A stretch of DNA of 64,000 nt from Lutispora sp003527145 (GTDB taxonomy: Bacteria > Bacillota > Clostridia > Lutisporales > Lutisporaceae): NCBI GenBank assembly GCA_029983695.1, contig JASBZB010000018.1:1-64000 (forward strand), written 5' to 3'. Below the pieces are notes generated by a model. That model saw only the letters and a list, made by a program, of their open reading frames with translations. It made no database searches and had not been told where the DNA came from. Positions 7,655-16,431 of this stretch are shown in pieces. Numbering within the stretch: the first letter of the stretch is position 1; the number at the start of each line of letters is the position of its first letter. The position numbers were made by a program, and so were the translations under genes.

Positions 7655-8542
7655 CTATAGCACCTCCATATTCTTCAATATGTTTTTTGCTGCATTATCA
7701 AGGGCATTATTTACAAGATCTTCTACTAATGCTTTTCTGTATTTGCTTGATCCTCTCAGCAAGCTGTCTCTGGGATTTGCTTCATCAGCAGCAATCTTTG
7801 CAGCTTCTTTTATGATTTCTAATGCTTGGATACCCTTGCCAGCAAGGTATTCTTCAGCCTTTTTAGGTCTGAAGGGGGTTGTAGCAACAGGAGCAATGGC
7901 TATTCTTGCATCCTTTATCTTGCCATTTTGTACCTCCAGTTTTATAGCTGCATTTGCCATAGGCAGAGCCAAAGCTTCTCTTGGAGCAAACCTGCACAGT
8001 GAGGTTGCATATCTGAGTTTAGGCCTTGGTACTATTATTTGGGTAAGAATCTCTCTTGTGCTGTCAATTTTGCTCTTACCAACGCCTGCATATAGTTCTT
8101 CCAGAGGAGCTTTTTTCAGCCCGTCTTCTGTCAGTATTTTACATATAGCTCCTAACGCTATGAGTGGTATGACTGAATCAGCAGCAGGCTGAGCACTTAC
8201 TATGTTTCCGCCCACAGTACCTATGTTTCTTATCTGAGGTGATCCTACATATCTGCAGCCATCTGACAAGGATGGAAAATGCTTTTTAACATCTTCGTTA
8301 GATGCAATCTCTGCATGAGTTACAGCTGCACCAATTATCAGCTCATCTTCAGTCAATGCAATATGTCTCAATGCATCAATGTCTGCAATATCTATGAGTG
8401 CCTCGGCCTGAATTTTTCCTTCTCTGAGCCAAAGCATTAAGTCTGTTCCTCCGGCAATTATCTTAGCCTCACCTGAATATTGACGGAGATAACCAATGGC
8501 TTCCTCTATGGTTTTTGGTATTAAATATTTTTCAACCTTCAT
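7655..8542 (-). CDS. Molybdenum hydroxylase, FAD subunit
   Basis: Medium, FAD-binding subunit (CO dehydrogenase M/xanthine dehydrogenase B type), 295 aa. The FAD-binding stretches are IIAGGTDLMLWLREGK near the N-terminus and IRNIGTVGGNIVSAQPAAD near the middle, followed by the C-terminal CO-dehydrogenase flavoprotein domain. Its ATG overlaps the Mo-subunit stop (ATGA), with GAGGGGGAT as the ribosome site, so translation is probably coupled. It passes electrons from the [2Fe-2S] clusters to NAD or another acceptor. Confidence 0.93.
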   Translation of the reverse strand: MKVEKYLIPKTIEEAIGYLRQYSGEAKIIAGGTDLMLWLREGKIQAEALIDIADIDALRHIALTEDELIIGAAVTHAEIASNEDVKKHFPSLSDGCRYVGSPQIRNIGTVGGNIVSAQPAADSVIPLIALGAICKILTEDGLKKAPLEELYAGVGKSKIDSTREILTQIIVPRPKLRYATSLCRFAPREALALPMANAAIKLEVQNGKIKDARIAIAPVATTPFRPKKAEEYLAGKGIQALEIIKEAAKIAADEANPRDSLLRGSSKYRKALVEDLVNNALDNAAKNILKNMEVL

Positions 8543-10830
8543 TGCCTATCCCCCTCTTCCTTTTCTTTAATTGCCCAGAACACTTTTTCTGAAGTGATCG
8601 GCAAATCCTTTATTCTCACTCCTATGGCATCTTCAATAGCATTAGCTATTGCAGGAGCAGTAGGTATGAGAGTAGGTTCACCTATTCCCTTGGCACCGAA
8701 AGGGCCTATCGGATCATTGGTTTCAACTATAACACTTTTTATCTCCGGCATATCTTTTATTGTCATCAATATATAATTCTTCAAACTGTTGCTAAGGGGT
8801 TTACCGTCTTGAAATACCATGTTCTCGTATAATGTCCAGCCGATTCCCTGTGCAACTCCGCCGTTTATTTGGCCTTCAACACCGTTTTTATTTATTACTT
8901 TTCCTACGTCATGAGCTGCTATAACCCTTAGAACTTTTACCTGACCTGTTAGAGTATCAACTTCTACCTCCACCCCGTGAGCACCGTAAGTGTAGGCACT
9001 GGAATAATCACCGTAGAAATTTGCATCAGCACCCTCAGTTGGAGGATCATAAGTCTCGTAAACAGTAAATGGTATAGCTTCTCTGGTTCTTATGCCTTCC
9101 TGGCAAAGCTTTTTAAGAGTTATATTGACGCTCTCATCTTCTGTAAATACTATGTTTCCATTTTTTATATAAAGCTTATCTTCAGATTTGCCTAATATTT
9201 TTGAAGCAAACTCCATTATTTGTTTCTTTACTTTTTCAGCAGCTAAATAAACTGCTTTTCCTCCTACAGTTGTAACTCTGCTGGAATAAGTACCAAGACC
9301 AAAGGGGCTTACATCCGTATCAAGAGGCATTACAGTAATATCTGAAATTGAAACTCCAAGAACTTCAGCAGCGATTTGAGCAAATACGGTTTTTGCACCT
9401 TGACCCATGTCTGATTCTCCGGAGAATACAAATACTTTCCCATCTTCATGTATACGTATCATAGCAGAAGATCCATCAAATTTATCTCCTCCTCTGTTAC
9501 CTGATACATGGTTCATGCAAGCTACTCCAATGCCACGTCTGATATGCCCATTTTGCCCCTCTTTCGGCAGCCTGTCCTCTTCTATATATTCTCTGGCTTT
9601 CTCCAAGCATTCTGCCAATCCGCAGCTTCTTACCTTCCATCCATGCAATGTGCAATCGCCTTGTCTTATTGCATTTTTGATTTTTACATCCACAGGATCA
9701 AGGCCTATGCGTCTTGCACAAGTGTCTATAAAGGACTCCAATGCAAAATGCATCTGGCTGTTGCCGTAGCCTCTGAAGCCGCTGGTAGGAATAAGATTAG
9801 TATATACTAAATAGGAGTCTGTCTTGGTAGATTTAAATCTATATAAGCAGTCTGTCCTAATTGACATGTTAAGCAATACCTTAGGTGCAGCCCAGCTATA
9901 AGCACCGTTATCGGCAATTATTTTTGATTCTTTGCATACCAATGTTCCGTCTTTCATCATGCCCAGCTTTATCTTTATCTTTGGGGCAACTCTTGGCCTG
10001 GTGGTCAGCATTTCTTCTTCTCTTGTCAAAACGTATTTCACCGGTGCATCAGCTTTTTTTGCTAATACCGCAACTATGGGATGGAAATTTCTTATCCATA
10101 TTTTTGCTCCAAAGGCTCCCCCAATATAAGGTGACTTAACAGTTACTTTGCTGGGTTCAATCCCTAAAGCCTTGGCTATTTCATTTCTTCCTTGAAAAAC
10201 TGATTGAAGGCCTGTCCATATGGTCAATCTTCCGTTTTCTTCCCACTTTACAACGGCTCCAAAGGGTTCCATATAGCAGCCGGACACTCTATGAGTACTA
10301 AATTCGCTTTCGAATACATAATCGCATTTGGAAAAATCCTCATCTACATTGCCTCTTGAAATATGATATTCTTTAACTATATTGCTTTTTATATTTTCAT
10401 GAACCAATGCAGACTCAGGAAGCATGGCTTTTTCTACATCATCAACGACATCTAGCAGCTCGTATTTTACATCTATAAGCTTTATGGCTTCTTCTGCAGC
10501 TTCCTCCGAATCAGCTGCCACAGCTGCGATTTCATCTCCAACATACCTTACCTTGTCTATAGCCAGCATTGTTACATCGTCTATCTCCATGCCAAATTTA
10601 TTAGTGGGGCAATCCTTGGCAGTTATTACTGCTTTAACTCCAGACAGTCCCTCCGCCTTTGAAACATCTATGCTTAAAATCCTGGCATGAGGATGTGGTG
10701 AACGAAGTATCTTTGCATAAAGCATACCGGGAAAATTCATATCATCCAAGTATTTTGCTTTTCCGGTTACTTTTTCCTTAGCATCAATAAAATCTTGCTT
10801 GCATCCAATATAAGAACAATCATTTTTCAT
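8539..10830 (-). CDS. Molybdenum hydroxylase, molybdopterin-binding catalytic subunit
   Basis: Catalytic subunit, 763 aa, of the xanthine dehydrogenase/aldehyde oxidase family, single-chain (unlike the split NdhL/NdhM of Eubacterium barkeri nicotinate dehydrogenase). It shows GGAFGAK (237-243), FRGYGNSQ (352-359), MGQG (475-478) and the catalytic Glu loop GAKGIGEP (Glu718). The start at 10830 follows GGAGG; 14 upstream in-frame residues lack a site. The substrate cannot be read from sequence. Its operon with a ring-reductase homologue and an enamidase homologue suggests ring hydroxylation of a pyridine-like compound. Confidence 0.92.
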   Translation of the reverse strand: MKNDCSYIGCKQDFIDAKEKVTGKAKYLDDMNFPGMLYAKILRSPHPHARILSIDVSKAEGLSGVKAVITAKDCPTNKFGMEIDDVTMLAIDKVRYVGDEIAAVAADSEEAAEEAIKLIDVKYELLDVVDDVEKAMLPESALVHENIKSNIVKEYHISRGNVDEDFSKCDYVFESEFSTHRVSGCYMEPFGAVVKWEENGRLTIWTGLQSVFQGRNEIAKALGIEPSKVTVKSPYIGGAFGAKIWIRNFHPIVAVLAKKADAPVKYVLTREEEMLTTRPRVAPKIKIKLGMMKDGTLVCKESKIIADNGAYSWAAPKVLLNMSIRTDCLYRFKSTKTDSYLVYTNLIPTSGFRGYGNSQMHFALESFIDTCARRIGLDPVDVKIKNAIRQGDCTLHGWKVRSCGLAECLEKAREYIEEDRLPKEGQNGHIRRGIGVACMNHVSGNRGGDKFDGSSAMIRIHEDGKVFVFSGESDMGQGAKTVFAQIAAEVLGVSISDITVMPLDTDVSPFGLGTYSSRVTTVGGKAVYLAAEKVKKQIMEFASKILGKSEDKLYIKNGNIVFTEDESVNITLKKLCQEGIRTREAIPFTVYETYDPPTEGADANFYGDYSSAYTYGAHGVEVEVDTLTGQVKVLRVIAAHDVGKVINKNGVEGQINGGVAQGIGWTLYENMVFQDGKPLSNSLKNYILMTIKDMPEIKSVIVETNDPIGPFGAKGIGEPTLIPTAPAIANAIEDAIGVRIKDLPITSEKVFWAIKEKEEGDRQ

Positions 10831-10858
10831 GCATATACCTCCGTAATAATATTTTTGT

Positions 10859-11728
10859 TTAGTATATTGCACTGATAGTGAAATCTGCTGAATTTTCAGG
10901 ATAAACAGCCATATGACCCTTGAGAAAAATCACTGCGCCCAGTATCACTTTTTTTTCAAATAAGGCCTTTGCTCTCTTTAAACCATTTCTAACGGCGATT
11001 TCGATATTCTCCTGCTTGATATCTCCAATATTCTTTGTTACGACTGCGCCTCTGATATCCGTATCATAATCCAACTCTTCCGCCATACATCTCTCAATAG
11101 AAGCGTCCTCGCAATATATTGCATTGGCTATGGAAGTCGCAGCTGCATCTGCCAGGCTTCCTGCAGCCGCCAGCACTGTCACGGCTGACGCAATACCTTT
11201 AGTCAGGCTCCTTCCCCCAAAGCCGCTTGTAGCAACGCCGTGGATTCCACTACTGCCTTTTATCCTGATCACGTGTGTTGGCTTATTGCCTGATAAGTCG
11301 CTTATTATACCGATCCTCATATATTCACGATTATGAGGCATTTGATATGATATATCTCCTCCGTTATTTACAACTACATAGTCAGCACCGGCTTTGAACA
11401 CTTTTTCTTTGACCAAATCTGAAAATGTGCCTGCTACAGAAGCCATTGGAGTAAAGTCAGATTCATCCAATCGTTCCACTGACTCTATCATTTTTTTGAG
11501 CGCCAAGGAGCATTTGTTTTTTTCATCATATCCAATTCCTGTTATATACTTTTTAGCTACATATAATTCCTTTGCTAATTGTTCCAACAGTTCCAAGGCT
11601 TTATTGGCGCCAGCAACAGCTGCATAGGTATAAGGTTCTTCCCTGAGCCCCGCCTCGATAACCATGGTTATGGGTCCGTGGTCTACCAATACCTTGCCTT
11701 CTTTTATTATTTTAAATCTTTCATCCAA
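10859..11728 (-). CDS. UPF0280 family protein (ApbE-like)
   Basis: A 289-aa protein of UPF0280, distantly related to ApbE FAD:protein FMN transferases. The C-terminal half shows the ApbE-like pattern ADYVVVNNGGDISY, then GVATSGFGGRSLTKGIASA and a TVLAAAGSLADAAAT helix. The start used is TTG at 11728; no good ATG exists and a GGAAGGG lies a little far upstream, so the exact start is uncertain. It sits between the transporter and the Mo-hydroxylase genes. Because E. barkeri 6-hydroxynicotinate reductase is reported to carry covalent flavin, a flavin-attachment role toward the homologue encoded here is an attractive inference. Confidence 0.75.
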   Translation of the reverse strand: MDERFKIIKEGKVLVDHGPITMVIEAGLREEPYTYAAVAGANKALELLEQLAKELYVAKKYITGIGYDEKNKCSLALKKMIESVERLDESDFTPMASVAGTFSDLVKEKVFKAGADYVVVNNGGDISYQMPHNREYMRIGIISDLSGNKPTHVIRIKGSSGIHGVATSGFGGRSLTKGIASAVTVLAAAGSLADAAATSIANAIYCEDASIERCMAEELDYDTDIRGAVVTKNIGDIKQENIEIAVRNGLKRAKALFEKKVILGAVIFLKGHMAVYPENSADFTISAIY

Positions 11729-11776
11729 ATCAAATCCGATTCCCTTCCGATTGGATTGTTAACCCTGACCTAACCT

Positions 11777-11841
11777 GTTGTGCCAGCTGATATAAGAGTG
11801 CATTGTGAAGAAGCTCTGCAATCGTTATCAACTAGCACAAC
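11777..11841. repeat. Palindromic MITE-like element, copy 2 (65 bp, minimal)
   Basis: The shortest copy, with termini GTTGTGCCAGCTGATA and (reverse complement) GTTGTGCTAGTTGATAACG. The same subterminal blocks TATAAGAGTGCATTGTGAAG and TGCAATCGTTATCA are almost directly abutted. It lies between the TAXI binding-protein gene and the UPF0280 gene. Confidence 0.8.
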
Positions 11842-11869
11842 GAGTTGAATTAGGTCTCGTTTTGATATT

Positions 11870-12907
11870 CTAGAGCACGCCTTTTTCCTTATAGTATTTT
11901 TCAGCACCGGGATGTAACGGCACCGGTGAAACCTCTGTCATCTTTTTTAAATCCAGATCAGCCAGGGAAGCATGTATGCCTTTGAAATAGCTCAGGTTTT
12001 CATCTAACGACTTAACTATCGCATAAGCTTCTCCATCACTAAGATCAGTGCTTGCAAACAGGACAACTGTTGCTGCTACAGTAGGAACATCATTCTCAAG
12101 GAAAGAATATTTATCTTTGGGTATTATAGTTTTATAAGTTCCAAGCTCTGCATTTACCTTTTCTATAGCTTCATCCGACAATGGAAGAAGATCCAGCTTT
12201 AAATTTGTGGAAGCATCTACTATATGGCTTGACGGAACTTGAATGACATTGCTATATGCCTGTAACTTCCCGTCTCTCATCAAATCGATGGAATTACCCA
12301 TTGACATGAAATCAACTGATCCGCCCCAGGCCTTTATGTCCTCGTAGGTGATACCACTGGCCTTTAATGCTTCTTTTCCTACTATCTCCATAAAGGAATC
12401 TGCTGTATTAAGATTAAGCTTCAAGGGATATTTTTTATCTCTTAGATCATCAAAGTTCTTGATCCCCGTATCTGCTTTGATAAGGAAGTGCTGTGCAGCC
12501 TCACCGTACAAAACAGTTAGAGCTCGCAGGTTGTCCATGTTTTTGTTAAAAGGTGCTTTGCCTTCGGAAGCCATCTTTATAAGGCCTGTATGAGCTATGC
12601 CTAGTTGAATCTTTCCGGCAGAAACCAGGGCGATATTGGCGGCTTCTTGTCCGACTTCATATGCTGTATTGGAGCCGGAATAGCTTCTGCGTATAACTTC
12701 TCCCACGCCTTCTCCTATTGCAGCCCAGGCGCCTCCAATGGAGCCCCCTACAATCGTGACATCGATTTTATCTGGTACCTTGAATTCGGCAGCCTCACCG
12801 GATTTTTCTCCGGGAGCCTTCTCTCCCCCTGAGCATGCTGTTACCAAGCTCATCACCATTATAATGGAAAGGATAACACTTGTTAGTCTTGTAAATTTTC
12901 GTTTCAT
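11870..12907 (-). CDS. TAXI-family TRAP transporter substrate-binding lipoprotein
   Basis: A 345-aa extracytoplasmic receptor. Its N-terminus is a lipoprotein signal with lipobox LVTAC (Cys25). The mature part has the TAXI-family pattern: VTIVGGSIGGAWAAIGEG, then an FDDLRDKKYPLKLN region. TAXI receptors usually bind carboxylates or amino acids such as glutamate. It follows the fused TRAP permease gene by 37 bp, giving a complete uptake system for the operon's substrate, probably a carboxylated compound. An AAAGGGG site precedes the ATG. Confidence 0.9.
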   Translation of the reverse strand: MKRKFTRLTSVILSIIMVMSLVTACSGGEKAPGEKSGEAAEFKVPDKIDVTIVGGSIGGAWAAIGEGVGEVIRRSYSGSNTAYEVGQEAANIALVSAGKIQLGIAHTGLIKMASEGKAPFNKNMDNLRALTVLYGEAAQHFLIKADTGIKNFDDLRDKKYPLKLNLNTADSFMEIVGKEALKASGITYEDIKAWGGSVDFMSMGNSIDLMRDGKLQAYSNVIQVPSSHIVDASTNLKLDLLPLSDEAIEKVNAELGTYKTIIPKDKYSFLENDVPTVAATVVLFASTDLSDGEAYAIVKSLDENLSYFKGIHASLADLDLKKMTEVSPVPLHPGAEKYYKEKGVL

Positions 12908-12944
12908 AAGATACCCCTTTCATAAATTTTTTTATAATAATAGT

Positions 12945-14861
12945 TTAGGCTGCTAAACTACTATTTTTTATTTTGATTCTTTGGTAAGCATATATTGCAG
13001 CGAATACAACCAGTCCGGCAACAGTAGTCATAGTTTCCGGATATAGCATCATTAATCCCGATATAAACAATGCTATACGGGTAATTTTTCCGGCCCTGTC
13101 CCTGAGCCAGCCTTCCATGCCTGCAGCCATGGCAATAACGCCCAGCATACAGCCAAACATTACAAATAAAGTGTGAAGGCTGAATGTCTTTACATTGATC
13201 AGTAGAACCGGTTGATAGATGAAAATGAAAGGTACGATAAAGGATACTATGCCCATCCAGCAAGCATACCAGCCTACTTTCGAAGCATTGGCTTCGGCAA
13301 TGCCCGCTGCTGCATAAGCCGCAACGGCAACAGGCGGTGTAATAGCGGATAATGTAGAGAAATAAACTACAAACATATGTGCAGGCATTGGAGGTATTCC
13401 AAGCTCATATAGGGAGGGTACGGCTAGTGACACCGTAAGTGCATATGCTGCAGCTACAGGCATGCCCATCCCTAATATGGTGCATAAAACTGCGGTTATT
13501 AAAAGGGCGCCAAATATATTGCCTCCGCCTACGCTTAATACAAGACTTGCTATCTTTCCACCCAATCCGGTTATCATCAGGCCATTGATCACTATGCCTG
13601 CTATGGCACAGGATAAGGATACTATGACGGATTGAAGAGCTCCATCTTCTAAGGATTTCAATATTTTCTCCATCGACATCCTTGTTTCTTTTCTGAAAAA
13701 GCTTGCTGCAATTACGGATACAATGCCGGCAACAGCTGCGAGTGAAGGTGTATAGCCCTTTATAAGCATAGCGACTAGAACTACCAAAGGGAGAATAAAG
13801 GGAAAGCCCTCCTTCAGTGTTTTGCCGACGGGCGGCAGATCTTTGGGATCCACTGCGGTCAAACCTAATTTTTTGGCTCTGAAATGTACCATGAAGCCAA
13901 GTGCCAGGTAAAATAGTATTCCAGGGAGAGCCGCAGCAACCGCTATATCGATATAGGGAATGCCCGCCATCTCTACCATCAGAAAGGCTGCTGTGCCCAT
14001 AATGGGGGGCATTATTCCTCCGCCTGTCGCTGCTACTGCATTTACAGCTCCTGCAAACTTAGAATCATACCCTACCTTCTTCATCATAGGTATCGTAAAA
14101 GAGCCTGTAGTAACAACGTTGGCTGTGGGGCTGCCATTGATCATGCCAAATAGTGCGCTGGCAACCACAGCAACCTTACCTGCACCACCTGTATACCGTC
14201 CTGCTACTGACATAGAGAATTTATAGAAGAAATCCCCCGCACCTGAGTTTGCGAAGAAAGAACCAAACAAGACAAAAAGGAATACATAAGTGGATGCCAC
14301 AACTATAGGTGAAGTAAATACTCCATTGGTGGTAAATACCAACTGATCCAGCACATCTATAGGAACTATTCTCCTGTGCCCTATATAACCGGGTATCAGA
14401 TGACCAAACAGTGCATACAAGAGGAATATTACCCCAATAGATGGCAGTACAGAACCCATTGTCCTTTTTGTCAGTTCAATCACAAATAGAACAATAATAA
14501 TGCCTGCAACAATATCCAACGCAAGAAGCGGGTCCACTTGAGGCCATCTCAGCAGATATCTCGGTATCTGAGTAGCATAATATATACCTGATAATGCTGC
14601 CATTATAGCCAGCAAATAATCATGCTTAGGTATCTTGGTTATGTCACAGCCCTCATATGGTGTATAAAGCATATAGCCTAATACTAGGATAAAAGTTAAA
14701 TGTATACTGTAATGAAGCAAAGGCTGTATACTGGAAAAAGTGCTTTGCCAAAGCTGATAAAGCGACATTATTATAGCTACGGCACTGATTATTCTCTTAT
14801 CTTTTCCGGTAAGTTTTCTCTTTTGACCTTCTTTCGTTATATTAGCTAAGTACTTTAGCAT
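12945..14861 (-). CDS. TRAP transporter fused permease (4TM/12TM)
   Basis: A 638-aa polytopic membrane protein that combines the small (DctQ-like) and large (DctM-like) TRAP permease subunits, as is usual for TAXI systems. Typical stretches are FFYKFSMSVAGRYTGGAGKVAVV, MINGSPTANVVTTGSF and GGGIMPPIMGTAAFLM. It drives ion-coupled import of the ligand delivered by the downstream TAXI lipoprotein. It starts 23 bp after the reductase gene. Confidence 0.93.
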   Translation of the reverse strand: MLKYLANITKEGQKRKLTGKDKRIISAVAIIMSLYQLWQSTFSSIQPLLHYSIHLTFILVLGYMLYTPYEGCDITKIPKHDYLLAIMAALSGIYYATQIPRYLLRWPQVDPLLALDIVAGIIIVLFVIELTKRTMGSVLPSIGVIFLLYALFGHLIPGYIGHRRIVPIDVLDQLVFTTNGVFTSPIVVASTYVFLFVLFGSFFANSGAGDFFYKFSMSVAGRYTGGAGKVAVVASALFGMINGSPTANVVTTGSFTIPMMKKVGYDSKFAGAVNAVAATGGGIMPPIMGTAAFLMVEMAGIPYIDIAVAAALPGILFYLALGFMVHFRAKKLGLTAVDPKDLPPVGKTLKEGFPFILPLVVLVAMLIKGYTPSLAAVAGIVSVIAASFFRKETRMSMEKILKSLEDGALQSVIVSLSCAIAGIVINGLMITGLGGKIASLVLSVGGGNIFGALLITAVLCTILGMGMPVAAAYALTVSLAVPSLYELGIPPMPAHMFVVYFSTLSAITPPVAVAAYAAAGIAEANASKVGWYACWMGIVSFIVPFIFIYQPVLLINVKTFSLHTLFVMFGCMLGVIAMAAGMEGWLRDRAGKITRIALFISGLMMLYPETMTTVAGLVVFAAIYAYQRIKIKNSSLAA

Positions 14862-14884
14862 AACATTTATACACCTGCCTTCTT

Positions 14885-16414
14885 TTACTTAGATTTCTCT
14901 AGTCTAATTATTTGGTAGCGATCTTCTTTGATGACTTCCTCCATTTTTCTTACAGCTTTTATGTGTCCTCCAATATCGCCATATTTTTCTTTTACTATGG
15001 TATATTCGATTGGAGCGACTACCGCAGGTGATGCTGTATAGTTGAAAGGCTTCTCAACCATTTTTTCTACATCCGCCAGGAAGGTTATTCCTCCCCCCGG
15101 CATCACATATGCAGGAGCTCCTGCAATGGTCAATACTGCATCGCCTCTATGCACGGCTTGAGTCAGCTTGATCGGGTCCACGGTCACTCCTGCTCTGGCG
15201 CTGCCGCCTACTCCGGCATAATACATAGCGGATACCCTGCTGTCCTCACAATTGTCAGCCGCCAGCTTTCTGAACTCTTCAAGTTCTTCTGTCAAAGGAA
15301 TCTGAACCGGCTTCCCTTCTTCATTAACGCTGAACAGCGCGACCTTTCTCCAAGTAGTTTCTGCTACAAGTATTTTCATCCCGGGTTTTGCATAATTCAT
15401 GTCTATGGATTTTATTGCTTCTATAGGTTCTTTGATATTTGTGCCGCCCCATCCGTCTCCATGCTCAAAGAAATACCTTCCCGGCGTTGCCAGCCTGCCT
15501 ACAGGAGTTACGCCGCTGTATGGAAGCTGCTCAGCTCCTGCCGGATGTTTGGTAAACAAGCCTGTAATGTGGTGATCCAGTATTATCGCCTCATCAATCA
15601 ATTTCCCCAAATGTTTTGCGAACAAACCGCAGCATGCGCCGCCGCAGCCAACTCTCATCTTTTCGTCTTTAACGCCGTTTATTATAGGCGCCTTACCTAC
15701 TTCTAACTCTAAGATTGCTCCATTATCTATCTTTAAGATGACTTTTTCCTTATTGCCCAGCTGAGTCATGGTTTTTACGACCAACATTCCATCAGGCCCT
15801 TTAACCCTGTTGACTCCGCCTATGATAAGGATATGAGAGCCATATTGTTCTGTAGTCACTATTCCCATTACCTTGCCGTCTCTTCTCACCAAAGCGCCTT
15901 CATCGCCTATATAGAAGTTTGTATCGATCTTGACCATCATAGAGCTATAGGATACCGGAGCTTCAGTAACTACGGTAACAACATCATAATCATCTATGTT
16001 TTCCTGCACTATGTAAGGGGCCGGATGATAATCCGGATAGCTTGCTCCGGCCCCTACAGCAGTGATCAAAGGTTTGCTGATAGCTATTTTTTCTTTGTCT
16101 ACAGGTGTTTTTTCAGGTATTTGCAATGGTCTGCACCTTAGTAAGCTCCCATTATCATTAACGAACCTTTTGCAGGCTCCAAATAAACCGTTAGGAATTT
16201 CACATTTTACACCGCAGTTGGTACAGACCAGTATTTCTTCTTGTGCCTTTGCTTCTGAGAGAGCATCAAATTTGCATACCTTAATGCAGGTTTTACAGTT
16301 TACGCATTCTTTGCTGACCTTTGCCTTTTTGTCAATAACCTTGATCGCATCCATAGGACAGTTCTTTTCGCATGCTTTGCAACCCATACACTTTTCTACA
16401 TTAACCTGTATCAT
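14885..16414 (-). CDS. 6-hydroxynicotinate reductase-like Fe-S flavoprotein
   Basis: A 509-aa protein resembling Hnr of Eubacterium barkeri, which reduces 6-hydroxynicotinate to 1,4,5,6-tetrahydro-6-oxonicotinate. The N-terminus carries two [4Fe-4S] ferredoxin motifs (C9, 12, 15, 19 and C37, 40, 43, 47). A further Cys group (C64, 67, 71, 81, 94) and a VGCGGACCG motif (C257, 261, 262) could hold the extra [2Fe-2S] centre reported for Hnr. No transmembrane segment is seen. It lies 17 bp after the ammonia-lyase gene. The true substrate is unknown: the later nicotinate-fermentation genes (methyleneglutarate mutase, methylitaconate isomerase, dimethylmaleate hydratase) are absent from the window. 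Confidence 0.75.
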   Translation of the reverse strand: MIQVNVEKCMGCKACEKNCPMDAIKVIDKKAKVSKECVNCKTCIKVCKFDALSEAKAQEEILVCTNCGVKCEIPNGLFGACKRFVNDNGSLLRCRPLQIPEKTPVDKEKIAISKPLITAVGAGASYPDYHPAPYIVQENIDDYDVVTVVTEAPVSYSSMMVKIDTNFYIGDEGALVRRDGKVMGIVTTEQYGSHILIIGGVNRVKGPDGMLVVKTMTQLGNKEKVILKIDNGAILELEVGKAPIINGVKDEKMRVGCGGACCGLFAKHLGKLIDEAIILDHHITGLFTKHPAGAEQLPYSGVTPVGRLATPGRYFFEHGDGWGGTNIKEPIEAIKSIDMNYAKPGMKILVAETTWRKVALFSVNEEGKPVQIPLTEELEEFRKLAADNCEDSRVSAMYYAGVGGSARAGVTVDPIKLTQAVHRGDAVLTIAGAPAYVMPGGGITFLADVEKMVEKPFNYTASPAVVAPIEYTIVKEKYGDIGGHIKAVRKMEEVIKEDRYQIIRLEKSK

Positions 16415-16431
16415 ATTTCAATCTCCTCTTA

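Noticed and set aside
7644..8192. A 182-aa plus-strand frame
   Set aside because: Antisense shadow of the FAD subunit of the molybdenum hydroxylase.
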